From positions 1 to 16,522 of the forward strand of contig JAFTHJ010000166.1 in the NCBI GenBank assembly GCA_017457465.1: DNA of 16,522 nt. The letters are read 5' to 3'. The stretch comes from Clostridia bacterium. Its GTDB lineage: Bacteria > Bacillota > Clostridia > Oscillospirales > CAG-272. This document shows, piece by piece, positions 6,827 to 14,713 of the stretch. The position numbers and the translations under genes are program-made. Each line of letters begins with the position of its first letter. Positions within the stretch are counted from its first letter, which is position 1. The notes beneath the pieces are model-generated. The model saw only the letters and a program-made list of their open reading frames with translations. It was not told the DNA's origin and ran no database searches.

Positions 6827-8277
6827 CTATTCTCCGCGTATAATTCTTTCTTTGTTTTCCTTGATGTAATTGAGTATTCTCTCTGCCGCCGCTCCTCTGC
6901 TCGCCTTGACCAGCAGAACGTCGCCCGAGCGAATGCTTCCGAGTATCATCTCACCCGTCAGAGCAGGGTCCTTGACATCACCGTTACGGTAGATATTCTC
7001 ATTGAGAACTCCGCCGAGAACGGCGCCGACAGCGATATTATCCGCAGAGCTGCCAAAGGTATAAAGCTTGTGCCTCCCATACGGGTAAACTCAAGACCTA
7101 TCTCCTCGTGAAGCCGTGCCGCACTCTCGCCAAGCTCGTACATATCTCCAAGCACCGCAGCCATTCTTCCGCCCTGTCTTTCCTTTATATCGCGCATAAC
7201 CGATATAGCCGCGCGCATAGACTCGGGACTTGCGTTGTAGCAGTCCTCTATAACCGTAACGCCCTCAAGCTCGTAGATGTTCTGTCTCATTCCGACAGGC
7301 TTGAAATTCTTGAGTCCGTTCATTATGGTCTCGTCGTCAAGTCCCATACGAACGCCTACGGCATAAGCGAACAGAGCCGCGTATACATTGTGCTTTCCAA
7401 GCGCGGGGATAGTAACTCTCTTGACTACCTTACCGCCATATATTACCTCGAACATAGTAGAGGTGAGATTGCTTCTTATGTTTACAGCACGGAAATCACA
7501 CTCTTTACTGTCTATTCCAACATAAACAGGAGTAAAATCGGGATTTGAATATTCGCGGAGCAGAGGCTCGTCACCATTGAGGAGAAGCGTTCCGCCAGCC
7601 TTAAGTCCGTTAACTATCTCAAGCTTCGCGCGGCATATATTTTCGCGTGAGCCGAGATGCTCCATATGAGAGGAGCCTATATTTGTGACGATAGCTATAT
7701 CGGGTTCGGCAATTTTGGACAGATAATCTATCTCACCAAAATCGCTCATACCCATCTCAAGCACCGACACCTCGGTATCGCTCGTCATTGAGAGCATAGA
7801 GAGGGGCATACCTATATTACTGTTGAAGTTGCCCTCGGTCTTGTGAACCTTGAAGCTCTCGGCAAGAACCGCTGCCACGAATTCCTTTGTGGTGGTCTTT
7901 CCGACACTTCCCGTGATAGCCACCTTGCGGTGGTCAAGACGGCGGTCATAAGCCTTCGCGAGTTCACCCATCGCCTTTATCGAATCCTCGACGACAACAG
8001 CAGCGTATTTTCTGTCTGTAATAGTTTCGGGAATGCGTTCACAAAGCACACAGCCCGTTCCGAGCGAGAGAGCCGCTCCGATATAGTCGTGACCGTTGAC
8101 TCTCGCACCGTCTATAGCAACAAAGAGAGCGCCCTCGGCGGTCTCGCGCGAGTCGGTACAAACCGAATCGAACAGTATATCGGTATTCGTTTCGCCGCCG
8201 ACACAGCAAAGCATACCGCCGCATATCTGCGCCAGTTCAGCCATTGTAAGCTTGTTCCATCCGATATTGACCTTCAT
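6827..8277 (-). CDS. murF: MurF, UDP-MurNAc-tripeptide:D-Ala-D-Ala ligase, interrupted by a one-base frameshift
   Basis: MurF ligates D-Ala-D-Ala to UDP-MurNAc-tripeptide with ATP, the last cytoplasmic precursor step. Visible motifs are the P-loop GSVGKTTTKE (123-132), EGNFNSNIGMP (148-158), TNIGSSHMEHLGS (198-210), carbamoyl-lysine region RAKLEIV (216-222) and DCYNASPESM (345-354). Frame 0 is MurF-like up to GGT (401-403, ending at 7069), then gives 36 unrelated residues and stops at 6958. In the -1 frame from 7066 to the TAG at 6827 lie 79 codons of good MurF C-terminal domain, starting LYTFGSSADNIAVGAV and containing GDVLLVKASRGAAAERIL. One missing base (an AAG read as AG) explains it and would restore about 483 residues. 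The start ATG 8277 has GGGAGG 7 nt upstream and lies 15 nt after murE. Since MurF is normally essential, a sequence error is likely. Confidence 0.93.
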
Positions 8278-8292
8278 ACTGCTCCCTCCCTG

Positions 8293-9789
8293 TTATCTTG
8301 CCTTGTATTTATAATAAGCCGCTCGGGCTATTTCTCTTTCGTCAAAGGGGTGCTTTCCCCGCCTGTCTATCTCATACCGCTCGTGCCCCTTACCAGCCAA
8401 AAGAATTATATCTCCGGCTCTCGCGTTGGCTATAGCGTATTCTATCGCCTCCGCCCTGTCGGGTATCGCGGCATATTCCTTTTCCTTGTCTATACCCGAA
8501 AGAATTTCGGATATTATCGTCTCGGCGCTCTCGCTCCTGCTGTTATCAGAGGTGACTATCACAAAGTCCGAAAGTCTTGACGCAATATGCGCCATCTGCC
8601 GTCGCTTTGAGCGGTCTCTGTCTCCGCCGCAGCCGAACAAAAGCACTATTCTCTGCCCCGCCTCTCTGAAATCTCTCGCGCTCTTGAGAAGCTTTTCAAG
8701 CGCGTCGGGCGTGTGGGCGTAGTCGATAAAGACCGATATCTCGGCATCATCTCCGAGTTTAACTCTCTCCATTCGTCCGTCAACACCCTCAAGTGAGAGA
8801 AGCGCGTCTCGGATATCCTCGTGAGAGATTCCGTAAAGCCTTGCCACAGCGGCAGCCTCGGCGGAATTGTTCACGAAGAAGCGTCCGCATATCGGAATCT
8901 TTATATCTATTTTTTCGTCGCCGAAACCGAGGGCATATTCCGAGCCCTCCGCTCCGCATATTTTCACATTTTCAGCGCAAAAATCGGCTTTTCGGTTTGC
9001 CGATACAGTATATATTTCCTTGCAACGGGCGGACTCGATAAATCTGTCTGCCCACGAGTCATCAATGTTTATCACCGCTCTGCGGCACATTCCGAACAGC
9101 CTTGCTTTTGAGGCAAAATACCCCTCCATATCACCGTGAAAATCAAGGTGATCCTGCGTGAGATTCGTAAAGACTGCCGTATCAAAGGTAAGCGCGTCGA
9201 GCTTTGAGAGCGCTAACGCGTGAGAGGTCGCTTCGATAAACACAAACTCCGCCCCCTCATCTCTCATAAGCGCAAGAAGCCTGTATAGCTCCTCGGGGTC
9301 GGGAGTGGTCATATTCGCGAGTGGGTTGCGATTTTTCGAGTCAAGGCGTTTATCGGCGCAAAAGCACCCCACCGTTCCGATAAGTCCGCAACGCTTCCCC
9401 GCTCTCTCAAATATTTTTTTGAGTATATATGTTACAGAGGTCTTGCCGTTGGTTCCCGTGACCGCCACAAGCTTCATATCCTTTGCGGGATCACAATACC
9501 ACGAGTTATAGAGCAAAGCAGCCGCCTGCCTGGTGTTATCAACGTAAATCGTTGCTGCGGCACCACCCACACCCACGTCACGCACTTGCTCTGCCACTAT
9601 AACCTTGGCACCTCTACCGACCGCATCACCGATATATTCGTGTCCGTCGCGCGTCAGTCCGTTTATACAGATAAACAAACTCCCCTCTCGCGCACATCCC
9701 GAATCGGTAACGATGTCGGTAACTTCAATGTTTTCCGCCTCTCGCGGATATTCTATTTTGGCTCTGCCGAACAGCTCCGATACTCTCAT
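8293..9789 (-). CDS. murE: MurE, UDP-MurNAc-dipeptide:diamino acid ligase (probably meso-diaminopimelate)
   Basis: MurE adds the third amino acid of the stem peptide. The 498 residues show the N-terminal uridine-binding part (DSGCAREGSLFICINGL, 29-45), the P-loop TGTNGKTS (111-118, K116), TTPDP (161-165), EATSHAL (186-192), TNLTQDHLDFHGD (208-220), the lysine normally carbamylated (K228 in ASKARLF), DYAHTPD (356-362), GCGGDRD (386-392) and GKGHE (466-470). The substrate-choosing motif is DNSR (415-418). Diaminopimelate-adding enzymes usually have DNPR and the S. aureus lysine enzyme DNPA, so the retained Arg favours diaminopimelate. ATG 9789 follows GGAGG with 5-nt spacing. It lies 47 nt after the PBP gene and 15 nt before murF. 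Confidence 0.96.
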   Translation of the reverse strand: MRVSELFGRAKIEYPREAENIEVTDIVTDSGCAREGSLFICINGLTRDGHEYIGDAVGRGAKVIVAEQVRDVGVGGAAATIYVDNTRQAAALLYNSWYCDPAKDMKLVAVTGTNGKTSVTYILKKIFERAGKRCGLIGTVGCFCADKRLDSKNRNPLANMTTPDPEELYRLLALMRDEGAEFVFIEATSHALALSKLDALTFDTAVFTNLTQDHLDFHGDMEGYFASKARLFGMCRRAVINIDDSWADRFIESARCKEIYTVSANRKADFCAENVKICGAEGSEYALGFGDEKIDIKIPICGRFFVNNSAEAAAVARLYGISHEDIRDALLSLEGVDGRMERVKLGDDAEISVFIDYAHTPDALEKLLKSARDFREAGQRIVLLFGCGGDRDRSKRRQMAHIASRLSDFVIVTSDNSRSESAETIISEILSGIDKEKEYAAIPDRAEAIEYAIANARAGDIILLAGKGHERYEIDRRGKHPFDEREIARAAYYKYKAR

Positions 9790-9836
9790 ATCTGCCTCCG
9801 AAGTTTATTTCTTTAAACTTCCTTGGCGCTACTCGC

Positions 9837-12116
9837 CTAACCCATATAGTCGAGATCCTCGTCGTCTCCCATATGTCTGAACTCAAGAGTAATGACGGTT
9901 CCCGCCGCTACTCTGGTTCCTTTCGCTATAGACTGTGAGACAACGACAGGTACGTTCTCTGCCGATACAAAGGGGTTGTTAACTCCCTCAATTCTCACGT
10001 TAAGTCCTAAATTCATAAGATATTGATTAGCTGCCACAGAGGTCATTCCCACAAGGTCGGGCACCTGAATGTCGTTTTCGACCTCGCTACCCGCATAGAG
10101 AACTATAGTTCCCGTGGACTTGTTTATCTCGCTTCCGCTTGCGGGAAGCTGGGCAGTGACCTTCGCACCTGTTCCGATAACCTTAACCTTAAGTCCCGCC
10201 TTCTCAACAAGAGACTGCGCGTATTCAAGGCTATATCCCTTATAATTTGCCACTCTGACGGCGGTGTTTTCAACCTCCTCGGCAGTGTATATCGGCTCAA
10301 CGCCGTAATAAGGGAGAATATTCTTGAGAGCCGCCGATATATAGGGCGCCGCAACGGTGCTTCCGTAAAGGCTTCCCTTGGTGGGCTCGTCAACTATAAT
10401 TATTATCGCTATCTCGGGATCGTCCGCGGGAGCAAAGGCAACACAGGAACAGATGTATTTTCCGTCCGAATTCTCGCCCTTTTTCTCCGAGGTACCTGTC
10501 TTTGCGGCGACTCGGTATCCCGCAACGTAAGCGTTTTTCGCGCCTCCGTCACCCGCAACACCCTCTTCAAGCACGGTCGCGAGTGTCTCGCAGACCGATT
10601 CGCTTACTACCTGTCTCTTGACCTCTGTCTCGTGACGGTATATCACATTCCCCGAATTATCGGAGATGCTTTCAACTATATAAGGAGTAACCAGCGTTCC
10701 GCCGTTGGCTACTGCCGCCACAGCGCATATCTGCTGCATAGGGGTTACGTTGAAGTTCTGTCCGAACGCGTAAATCGCGAGGTCAAGCTGACTCATCTCG
10801 GACGCAAATATACTGTTCCCCTCACCGGGTAGGTCAATTCCCGTTTTTTCATAATACCCGAAGGCTTTTACATATTTCTGATAATTTTCGATTCCCACTC
10901 TCGAGCCAAGCGTCATAAACCAGACGTTGCAGGACTGCTGAAGTCCCTGCGAGAAAGTGAGAGTGCCGTGACCGTGCACCTTGTGACACTTGACCTTGAT
11001 TCCGTTAACGGGCATATGATATCCGTTACAGGTAAGAGGCTCGGTGAGTGTTACCACCTGCTCCTCAAGTGCCATAGATGAGGTTATTATCTTAAAGGTA
11101 GAACCCGGAATATAGCTCTCGGTTATCGCCTTATTCGACCACATAGTCATCAGAAGCTCTCGCGAAAGCTCGTTATACTTCTCTGTATCGGGAGTATATC
11201 CGCTGCTGAAAAGCTCCTTTTGAGACAGCTCATCCAGTGTCCACGGGTCATTGAGGTCAAACGGAGAGGAGGTCGCCATAGCGAGTACCGCTCCTGTTTT
11301 CACATTCATAACGATTCCGCAGGCTCTGTTCTTCGCCTGTGTCTCGGTGACAGTCTCGGCGAGCTGCTCCTCAAGGAAGCTCTGAATCGTGGTATCGATA
11401 GTGGTAGTCAGATTATATCCGCTCACCGCATCGATATAGCTCGAATATTCATACGGCATCTCGTTACCGTACGAGTCTCTCGCGGTGATATAATAACCGT
11501 CTATTCCTTTAAGATATTCGTTGTACTGGTATTCCAGTCCGTAAAGTCCTATTCCGTCACTGCTTGTGAAGCCTATCATATGCGCCCCAAGCGTTCCGCC
11601 GGGGTAATATCTCGTGCTTTGCGCTTCAAGATAGACCATATTCTCAAGCTTGTAATCCTCTATAAACTGCCTTACTATATCGGCAGTCTCCTCGTTCACC
11701 TGTCTCTTTATCGTTCTGTCGAGATACTCGGTATACTCGGTAGCCTGTTTATGAACCTCGTCGTAATCAACGCCGAGTATCTGCGCAAGACCGTATGAGA
11801 TTATCTCGGCATACTTGGTTTTTGAGTTCTCTCCAAGCTCATTCTGCGCCGAAAGGATTCCCGACGGAGAAATGAAAACTCGGTAGGTGGTTATGTTCGT
11901 CGCAAGTACGTCCCCGTTTCTATCGTATATTTTGCCTCTGTCCGCGGGAACGGGCGATTGCGTCGTCATCTGATTTATTACTTTGTTCTGATATTTTTCA
12001 AAATCAACAGTCTGTATGAAAAGAATGCGAAGCATAAGCAGTCCGAAAACCGCAAATATCGCTATTCCAAGCCAAAGCGAACGCTTGAGCGCCGAAGAAC
12101 TAATTCCGCCTGCCAT
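9837..12116 (-). CDS. ftsI: Division-type class B penicillin-binding protein with two PASTA domains (FtsI/PBP2B/SpoVD-like)
   Basis: This D,D-transpeptidase crosslinks septal peptidoglycan and pairs with FtsW. The 759-residue protein has one N-terminal membrane segment (about 12-34), a pedestal domain containing PADRGKIYDRNG (57-68), and a transpeptidase domain with the three expected motifs: STFK (nucleophile S339, K342), SCN (395-397) and KTGT (539-542). Two C-terminal PASTA modules follow (about 617-676 and 683-747), an arrangement known from PBP2B-like proteins. SpoVD usually has one. It sits between the FtsL-like gene and murE, as in Firmicute dcw clusters. The nearest Shine-Dalgarno (AAAGGAG) is about 13 nt from ATG 12116, longer than usual, and lies in a possible hairpin, so translation may be dampened. 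No better in-frame start is visible. Confidence 0.94.
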   Translation of the reverse strand: MAGGISSSALKRSLWLGIAIFAVFGLLMLRILFIQTVDFEKYQNKVINQMTTQSPVPADRGKIYDRNGDVLATNITTYRVFISPSGILSAQNELGENSKTKYAEIISYGLAQILGVDYDEVHKQATEYTEYLDRTIKRQVNEETADIVRQFIEDYKLENMVYLEAQSTRYYPGGTLGAHMIGFTSSDGIGLYGLEYQYNEYLKGIDGYYITARDSYGNEMPYEYSSYIDAVSGYNLTTTIDTTIQSFLEEQLAETVTETQAKNRACGIVMNVKTGAVLAMATSSPFDLNDPWTLDELSQKELFSSGYTPDTEKYNELSRELLMTMWSNKAITESYIPGSTFKIITSSMALEEQVVTLTEPLTCNGYHMPVNGIKVKCHKVHGHGTLTFSQGLQQSCNVWFMTLGSRVGIENYQKYVKAFGYYEKTGIDLPGEGNSIFASEMSQLDLAIYAFGQNFNVTPMQQICAVAAVANGGTLVTPYIVESISDNSGNVIYRHETEVKRQVVSESVCETLATVLEEGVAGDGGAKNAYVAGYRVAAKTGTSEKKGENSDGKYICSCVAFAPADDPEIAIIIIVDEPTKGSLYGSTVAAPYISAALKNILPYYGVEPIYTAEEVENTAVRVANYKGYSLEYAQSLVEKAGLKVKVIGTGAKVTAQLPASGSEINKSTGTIVLYAGSEVENDIQVPDLVGMTSVAANQYLMNLGLNVRIEGVNNPFVSAENVPVVVSQSIAKGTRVAAGTVITLEFRHMGDDEDLDYMG

Positions 12117-12120
12117 GCCC

Positions 12121-12177
12121 GTGACTTCTCTCCTTTCCCATTCGGTACAAAGCCGTAATTAATATATGAGAGGTCAC
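12121..12177 (-). promoter_or_regulatory. Possible hairpin hiding the PBP ribosome binding site
   Basis: On the minus strand GTGACCTCTC (12168-12177) can pair with GAGAG-AA-GTCAC (12121-12132), a 10-bp stem with a 2-nt bulge and a 35-nt loop. The 3' arm covers part of the GGAGAG that serves the PBP start at 12116. Base pairing is visible, but its effect on translation is inferred. The rest of the 78-nt spacer shows no promoter. Confidence 0.4.
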
Positions 12178-12194
12178 CGTCCTTTTATTCGCTG

Positions 12195-13037
12195 TCAATC
12201 AATATCTATCCCGAAAGCATTGAGCAGAGCCGCGAAGCCTACGTTGGTCTCCTCCTGCTCGTATATCTCTATCTCCTCTTCCTCGCCGACCTCGAGATAG
12301 GATTTCTGGGCGTATTCCTTGTTTATCATTCCAAGACTTTTTGCCTCTTCCTCTATATCCTGTATATTGTATTTAAGGTCAAGCTGACTCTGAAGCTCTG
12401 TTTGCTGTGCTTCAAGATGTGAAATTTTACTATTGAGACTTCCGACCTCGCTCGAGGCGTTTCCTATCATAACCGAACCGCCAACGATAAGTCCGAGAGA
12501 AAGCGCGAATGCCGCCATACTTCCAACCGCTCTCGCGGGAATTCTGAACTTACTGCCTTCGCTTCTGCCCTCACGAGGCTCTACAGGGAACCATTTAGTC
12601 ACGAACGTCTCAATACGTGTTTTTAAGTGGCCCTCCTTTGATGTGCCGTCGGATGCTACGAGCGATTCTCTACCCGCGCTCCTTCTGCCGACAACAGCTC
12701 TCTGCTGTCCCGATTTTGCCTCCATAGACTTCTGCGCGTTTCGCAGCGCTATAGGCATATTGTATGTATTTCTGTTTCTGAAGTATCTCACAAAATCATC
12801 GGAGGTCATATATCTGCTGCCCTTATACTCGCCGCTGCGGTATTCGTTCGAAATTCCGCTTGCGGGGTCAAAACTGATATAACTGTCAGCACGAGCCGTA
12901 ATCATATTCGCGGACTCGTTCGCGACCTGCTCTGCCGCGCTTCGTTTGGCGTTCACGCTCACACCTCTGCCGATATATCTGGCGCGAAGCTCTGCCATGC
13001 AGCGGTTATAGGAATCGTTAACGTATTTGTCAGCCAT
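12195..13037 (-). CDS. ftsL: FtsL-like divisome protein with a long cytoplasmic N-terminal extension
   Basis: The last 110 residues of this 280-residue protein look like FtsL: one membrane segment (about 169-193), a coiled coil (about 196-235) with the heptad-like run LNSKISHLEAQQTELQSQLD, then EEEAKSLGM (229-237), matching the A-x-LGM end of FtsL, and an acidic tail. FtsL joins FtsQ/DivIB and FtsB/DivIC to activate FtsW-FtsI, and the position between rsmH and the PBP gene is the usual ftsL slot. FtsL proteins are normally near 100-130 residues. Here about 168 extra cytoplasmic residues precede the membrane segment, rich in R, S and Y, with no motif I recognise. I start at ATG 13037 because GGAGGAG is 5 nt upstream. 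An in-frame TTG at 13085 would overlap rsmH and include that site. The assignment rests on topology and context. Confidence 0.72.
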   Translation of the reverse strand: MADKYVNDSYNRCMAELRARYIGRGVSVNAKRSAAEQVANESANMITARADSYISFDPASGISNEYRSGEYKGSRYMTSDDFVRYFRNRNTYNMPIALRNAQKSMEAKSGQQRAVVGRRSAGRESLVASDGTSKEGHLKTRIETFVTKWFPVEPREGRSEGSKFRIPARAVGSMAAFALSLGLIVGGSVMIGNASSEVGSLNSKISHLEAQQTELQSQLDLKYNIQDIEEEAKSLGMINKEYAQKSYLEVGEEEEIEIYEQEETNVGFAALLNAFGIDID

Positions 13038-13042
13038 TTTTT

Positions 13043-13049
13043 CTCCTCC
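13043..13049 (-). promoter_or_regulatory. Ribosome binding site that fixes the ftsL-like start
   Basis: The minus strand reads GGAGGAG, 5 nt before ATG 13037. In the longer reading from TTG 13085 this stretch would be coding (YGGEK), which argues against that start. Confidence 0.85.
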
Positions 13050-13081
13050 GTATTTTTTCTTTATATCAGTAATGTAGTTTT

Positions 13082-14017
13082 TCAAATCTTCTCTGCCGCG
13101 CGAAGCTTTGCGCTTCTTGAACGCGGGTTTTCGTCAAGTTCTTCCTTGCTCGGAAGTATCGGCTTTTTATTCACCAACCTGACACTCGGTTTCTTTCCGC
13201 ACACGCAGACAGGAAAGCTTCTCGGGCAGGTACAGCCCGAAGCCAACGACGCAAAGGTCTGCTTGACTATTCTGTCCTCAAGAGAGTGGAAGGTGATAAC
13301 CGCTATCCGTCCGCCCCGTCTCATAAGCTTCTCTGCCGCTCTTATCGCGGGTTCGATAACGTCAAGCTCACGGTTGACCTCTATCCTTATCGCCTGAAAG
13401 CTTCTCTTGGCGGGATGATGACCGCCCTCTCTCGCGAAAGCGGGTATCGCACTCTTGATTATCTGCGAGAGCTGCGAGGTGGTCTCTATGGGGGAGAGCT
13501 CCCTCTCTCTGACTATCGCCGCCGCGATTGCAGGGGAGAAGCGTTCCTCACCGTATTCAAAAAGTATTCTTTTGAGCTCCTGCTCACTGTATTCGTTCAC
13601 CACGGTTCTCGCCGTCAGCGAATTCCGTGTATCCATTCTCATATCAAGCGGAGCGTCCGCGCTATAGGCAAATCCGCGTTCCGCGCAATCAAGCTGAAAG
13701 GAGGATACTCCCGCGTCTACCAGAAATCCGTCGATTTCCTCTATACCAAGCTCGGCGCATATCTGCTCGAGGTTTGAAAAATTGTTTCTCACGAGAGTAA
13801 CCTTATCGCCAAACTCCGCAAGTCTCTCTCCCGCCGCTCTTATCGCATCCTCATCCTGATCTATCGCGATAAGTCTGCCGCCCTCAAGCCTTTTTGCTAT
13901 CTCATAGGAATGTCCGCCGCCTCCGGCGGTTCCGTCTATATATATTCCGTTCGGCTTTATCTCAAGCGCTTCTATGCTCTCGCCAAGCAAAACCGAATAG
14001 TGTGAAAACTCCTGCAT
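13082..14017 (-). CDS. rsmH: RsmH, 16S rRNA (cytosine-1402-N4)-methyltransferase
   Basis: RsmH (formerly MraW) methylates N4 of C1402 in the ribosomal P site using S-adenosylmethionine. The 311-residue protein has HYSVLL (6-11), the SAM-binding loop DGTAGGGGHS (28-37), the acidic residue after the second strand in IDQDEDA (52-58), VDAGVSSFQLD (100-110, family form usually DLGVSS), PLDMRMD (123-129), HPAKRSFQAIRI (201-212) and ITFHSLEDRIVK (241-252). A CxC-P...CxC cysteine set (262-273) lies near the C-terminus. It starts 5 nt after the mraZ stop. The sequence before ATG 14017 (CTCTGATAAAA) has no Shine-Dalgarno, so it is probably translated by coupling to mraZ termination. The 3' end lies 44 nt before the ftsL-like start. 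Confidence 0.97.
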   Translation of the reverse strand: MQEFSHYSVLLGESIEALEIKPNGIYIDGTAGGGGHSYEIAKRLEGGRLIAIDQDEDAIRAAGERLAEFGDKVTLVRNNFSNLEQICAELGIEEIDGFLVDAGVSSFQLDCAERGFAYSADAPLDMRMDTRNSLTARTVVNEYSEQELKRILFEYGEERFSPAIAAAIVRERELSPIETTSQLSQIIKSAIPAFAREGGHHPAKRSFQAIRIEVNRELDVIEPAIRAAEKLMRRGGRIAVITFHSLEDRIVKQTFASLASGCTCPRSFPVCVCGKKPSVRLVNKKPILPSKEELDENPRSRSAKLRAAEKI

Positions 14018-14022
14018 TTTTA

Positions 14023-14445
14023 TCAGAGACCGAACGATTCAAGAACAGACTTGATATCGTCGAGGTTTTCATCCTCAAGTGTCTTTTCGTAAACCTCTTC
14101 CGCCCAAATCTCCGCGTATGCTCCGCATCCGACTACAACCGCACCCTTAACTATCTCTGCGTGTTGAAGCAGTGAAACAGGGAGAACTATTCTTCCCTGC
14201 GAATCGGGGGTTGCTTGAGTAGCGTTTCTGTGAAGCGTTCGGAGTATTTTCTCGGAATCACGCCTGTCCATCTTTCGGATAGGCTCAATATATTTATCCC
14301 ACTCCTCCATCGAGTATACCTGGAGACAGTTGTCGCGAATGCTGCGAACGACCATAAAGCTCTCTCCAAGCTCCTCGCGGTGCTTTGCGGGTATGAACAG
14401 TCTGTTTTTGGGGTCAAGTGTATGTCTGAATTCTCCCGATAACAT
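14023..14445 (-). CDS. mraZ: MraZ, transcriptional regulator of the dcw cluster
   Basis: MraZ is a DNA-binding protein of two AbrB-like (SpoVT-type swapped-hairpin) repeats that forms ring oligomers and controls its own operon. The 140-residue length is typical. The first repeat has DPKNR (11-15), where the family usually has DxKGR, and the second has DSQGRIVLP (81-89). The start MLSGEFRHTLD is characteristic. ATG 14445 follows AAAGGAG with 9-nt spacing. It is the first gene of the operon, and its probable operator of four 10-bp units lies 50-90 bp upstream, next to the promoter. In E. coli MraZ represses the cluster, while in Mycoplasma it activates. The direction here cannot be read from sequence. 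Confidence 0.97.
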   Translation of the reverse strand: MLSGEFRHTLDPKNRLFIPAKHREELGESFMVVRSIRDNCLQVYSMEEWDKYIEPIRKMDRRDSEKILRTLHRNATQATPDSQGRIVLPVSLLQHAEIVKGAVVVGCGAYAEIWAEEVYEKTLEDENLDDIKSVLESFGL

Positions 14446-14493
14446 TCTTTCTGTCTCCTTTCTGTGGTTTTTTGTGGGATGCGACCTGTTTTT

Positions 14494-14533
14494 TAAACAC
14501 TTTTAAACATTTCGCACCACTTTGCCCCACTTT
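14494..14533 (-). promoter_or_regulatory. MraZ box: four 10-bp direct repeats
   Basis: The minus strand reads four head-to-tail 10-mers: AAAGTGGGGC (14524-14533), AAAGTGGTGC (14514-14523), GAAATGTTTA (14504-14513) and AAAGTGTTTA (14494-14503). The third is degenerate. This matches the AAAGTG(G/T)-N3 repeat reported for Mycoplasma MraZ. The array starts about 5 nt after the predicted transcription start, so bound MraZ could block initiation or early elongation. Confidence 0.85.
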
Positions 14534-14545
14534 TGTGGTGTTATT

Positions 14546-14574
14546 ATTATAAATCACTTTATATTTATTGGCAA
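14546..14574 (-). promoter_or_regulatory. Sigma-A-type promoter of mraZ and the dcw operon
   Basis: On the minus strand, -35 TTGCCA (14569-14574), a 17-bp spacer and a perfect -10 TATAAT (14546-14551). The predicted start near 14539 gives a leader of about 95 nt that contains the MraZ box. Confidence 0.8.
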
Positions 14575-14683
14575 GAGGAAAAGCAAAAATAATTTAAAAA
14601 GATTTCAGTTTTTTTTTCGTTTCCCGAAAATCTTTTTTGTTTTTTCCGATTTTGGAACTATTCTTACTGTTATATCTTTCCTT

Positions 14684-14702
14684 TTTACATTTATTTACAT
14701 TT
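14684..14702. repeat. TTTACATTT direct repeat, 10-bp period
   Basis: Two exact copies of TTTACATTT lie at 14684-14692 and 14694-14702, one helical turn apart. In such AT-rich DNA this could be chance, or an operator. Confidence 0.45.
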
Positions 14703-14713
14703 CTTTAAATAAA

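Noticed and set aside
7060..7075. Programmed -1 ribosomal frameshift in murF
   Set aside because: The sequence GGC ACA AGC TTT holds no X-XXY-YYZ slippery heptamer at the junction, and no strong stem is evident at the right distance. A lost base is simpler. I keep it only as an alternative in the finding.
7843..8580. 245-codon plus-strand ORF across murE and murF
   Set aside because: It is antisense to two well-defined ligases and crosses their junction, so it is a shadow frame.
12191..12200. TTGACA on the minus strand at the end of the FtsL-like gene as a PBP promoter
   Set aside because: The first TATATT-like box is about 26 bp away, too far for a sigma-A promoter.
13038..13085. Longer FtsL-like protein starting at TTG 13085
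   Set aside because: It would overlap the rsmH stop and place a perfect GGAGGAG inside the coding region, 5 nt before a good ATG at 13037.
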